This document shows positions 6,294 through 6,417 of a stretch of DNA of 6,417 nt, in pieces. The translations under genes and the position numbers were made by a program. This DNA comes from JBALVO01 sp036961445. Its GTDB lineage: Bacteria > Pseudomonadota > Gammaproteobacteria > Pseudomonadales > Halieaceae. The notes beneath the pieces were generated by a model. The model had not been told where the DNA came from. It saw only the letters and a program-made list of their open reading frames with translations, and did no database searches. The stretch spans positions 1 to 6,417 of the forward strand of contig JBALVO010000168.1 of assembly GCA_036961445.1 (NCBI GenBank). Reading direction: 5' to 3'. The stretch's first letter is position 1. Each line of letters begins with the position of its first letter.

Positions 6294-6335
6294 CAAACTT
6301 TGTATAAGGCGACAGGAATTTTAGATTTGACGACA
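6294..6335 (-). promoter_or_regulatory. Tandem AraC-type operator upstream of the epimerase operon
   Basis: Direct repeats on the - strand: distal unit 6315-6335 (TGTCGT-N8-AA-N5) and proximal unit 6294-6314 (TGTCGC-N8-AA-N5), 21 bp apart. The proximal unit ends exactly 16 bp before the TATACT -10 box. The geometry is identical to the operator at 3704-3745, so the two operons are probably co-regulated by the AraC-type protein of this locus. Confidence 0.75.
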
Positions 6336-6417
6336 GAAGAAATTGAAGCGTCTTTAAATATAGGACAAATAAAAGGGCTGTTGTGAGCAAATCTCCTCAT
6401 GAATACGAGTTACCAGG

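Noticed and set aside
6214..6390. N-terminal extension of the epimerase reading frame starting at TTG 6390, with a hydrophobic stretch resembling a signal or membrane segment
   Set aside because: It would be encoded upstream of, and through, the TATACT -10 box and the tandem operator. The start codon is TTG without a ribosome site, and the Rossmann fold begins properly just after the ATG at 6213.
6383..6417. Possible start of a divergent + strand gene (GTG 6383, reading SKSPHEYELP, or ATG 6399)
   Set aside because: Only about 11 codons are visible before the edge and the ribosome site is weak. It would make the 6294-6335 operator bidirectional, but the window cannot show it.

Overview
The window looks like an accessory metabolic locus from a gammaproteobacterium, possibly a marine or environmental one. 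This rests on protein style (AraC-type regulator with an arabinose-binding-like N-terminal domain, several SDRs, a DAD-like cupin), moderate GC, good Shine-Dalgarno sequences and tight operons. It is an impression from sequence, not a database placement.

Layout: positions 1-210 hold the frameshifted 3' end of an IS6-family transposase. After a short intergenic stretch comes an AraC-family regulator on the + strand (348-1352). Everything else is on the - strand and converges on it. Read in the direction of transcription these are: an extended SDR of the 3-beta-HSD/epimerase type (6213-5224); a three-domain VOC-VOC-SRPBCC protein (5134-3755); a small DAD/ChrR-like cupin (3634-3158); and two tandem, paralogous classical SDRs (3096-2245 and 2248-1445) that overlap by ATGA.

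The - strand genes appear to form two transcription units, one starting upstream of the epimerase and one upstream of the cupin. Both carry the same promoter design, which is the strongest new signal here: two direct repeats TGTCGY-N8-AA-N5 exactly 21 bp apart, then 16 bp, then a -10 box (TATACT or TATCCT), with no usable -35 box. This is the expected form of an AraC-type activator site, and a single related half-site overlaps the regulator's own probable promoter. The window therefore reads as a self-contained regulon: one AraC-type activator switching on two operons that encode three NAD(P)-dependent oxidoreductases, a cupin and a VOC/SRPBCC fusion.

The chemistry is probably oxidation, reduction, isomerisation or C-C cleavage on a hydrophobic hydroxylated or keto substrate (steroid-, terpenoid-, aromatic- or lipid-like). 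The substrate cannot be read from the sequence. No CoA ligase, oxygenase, transporter or thiolase lies in the window, so the pathway is probably incomplete here or continues beyond the right edge.
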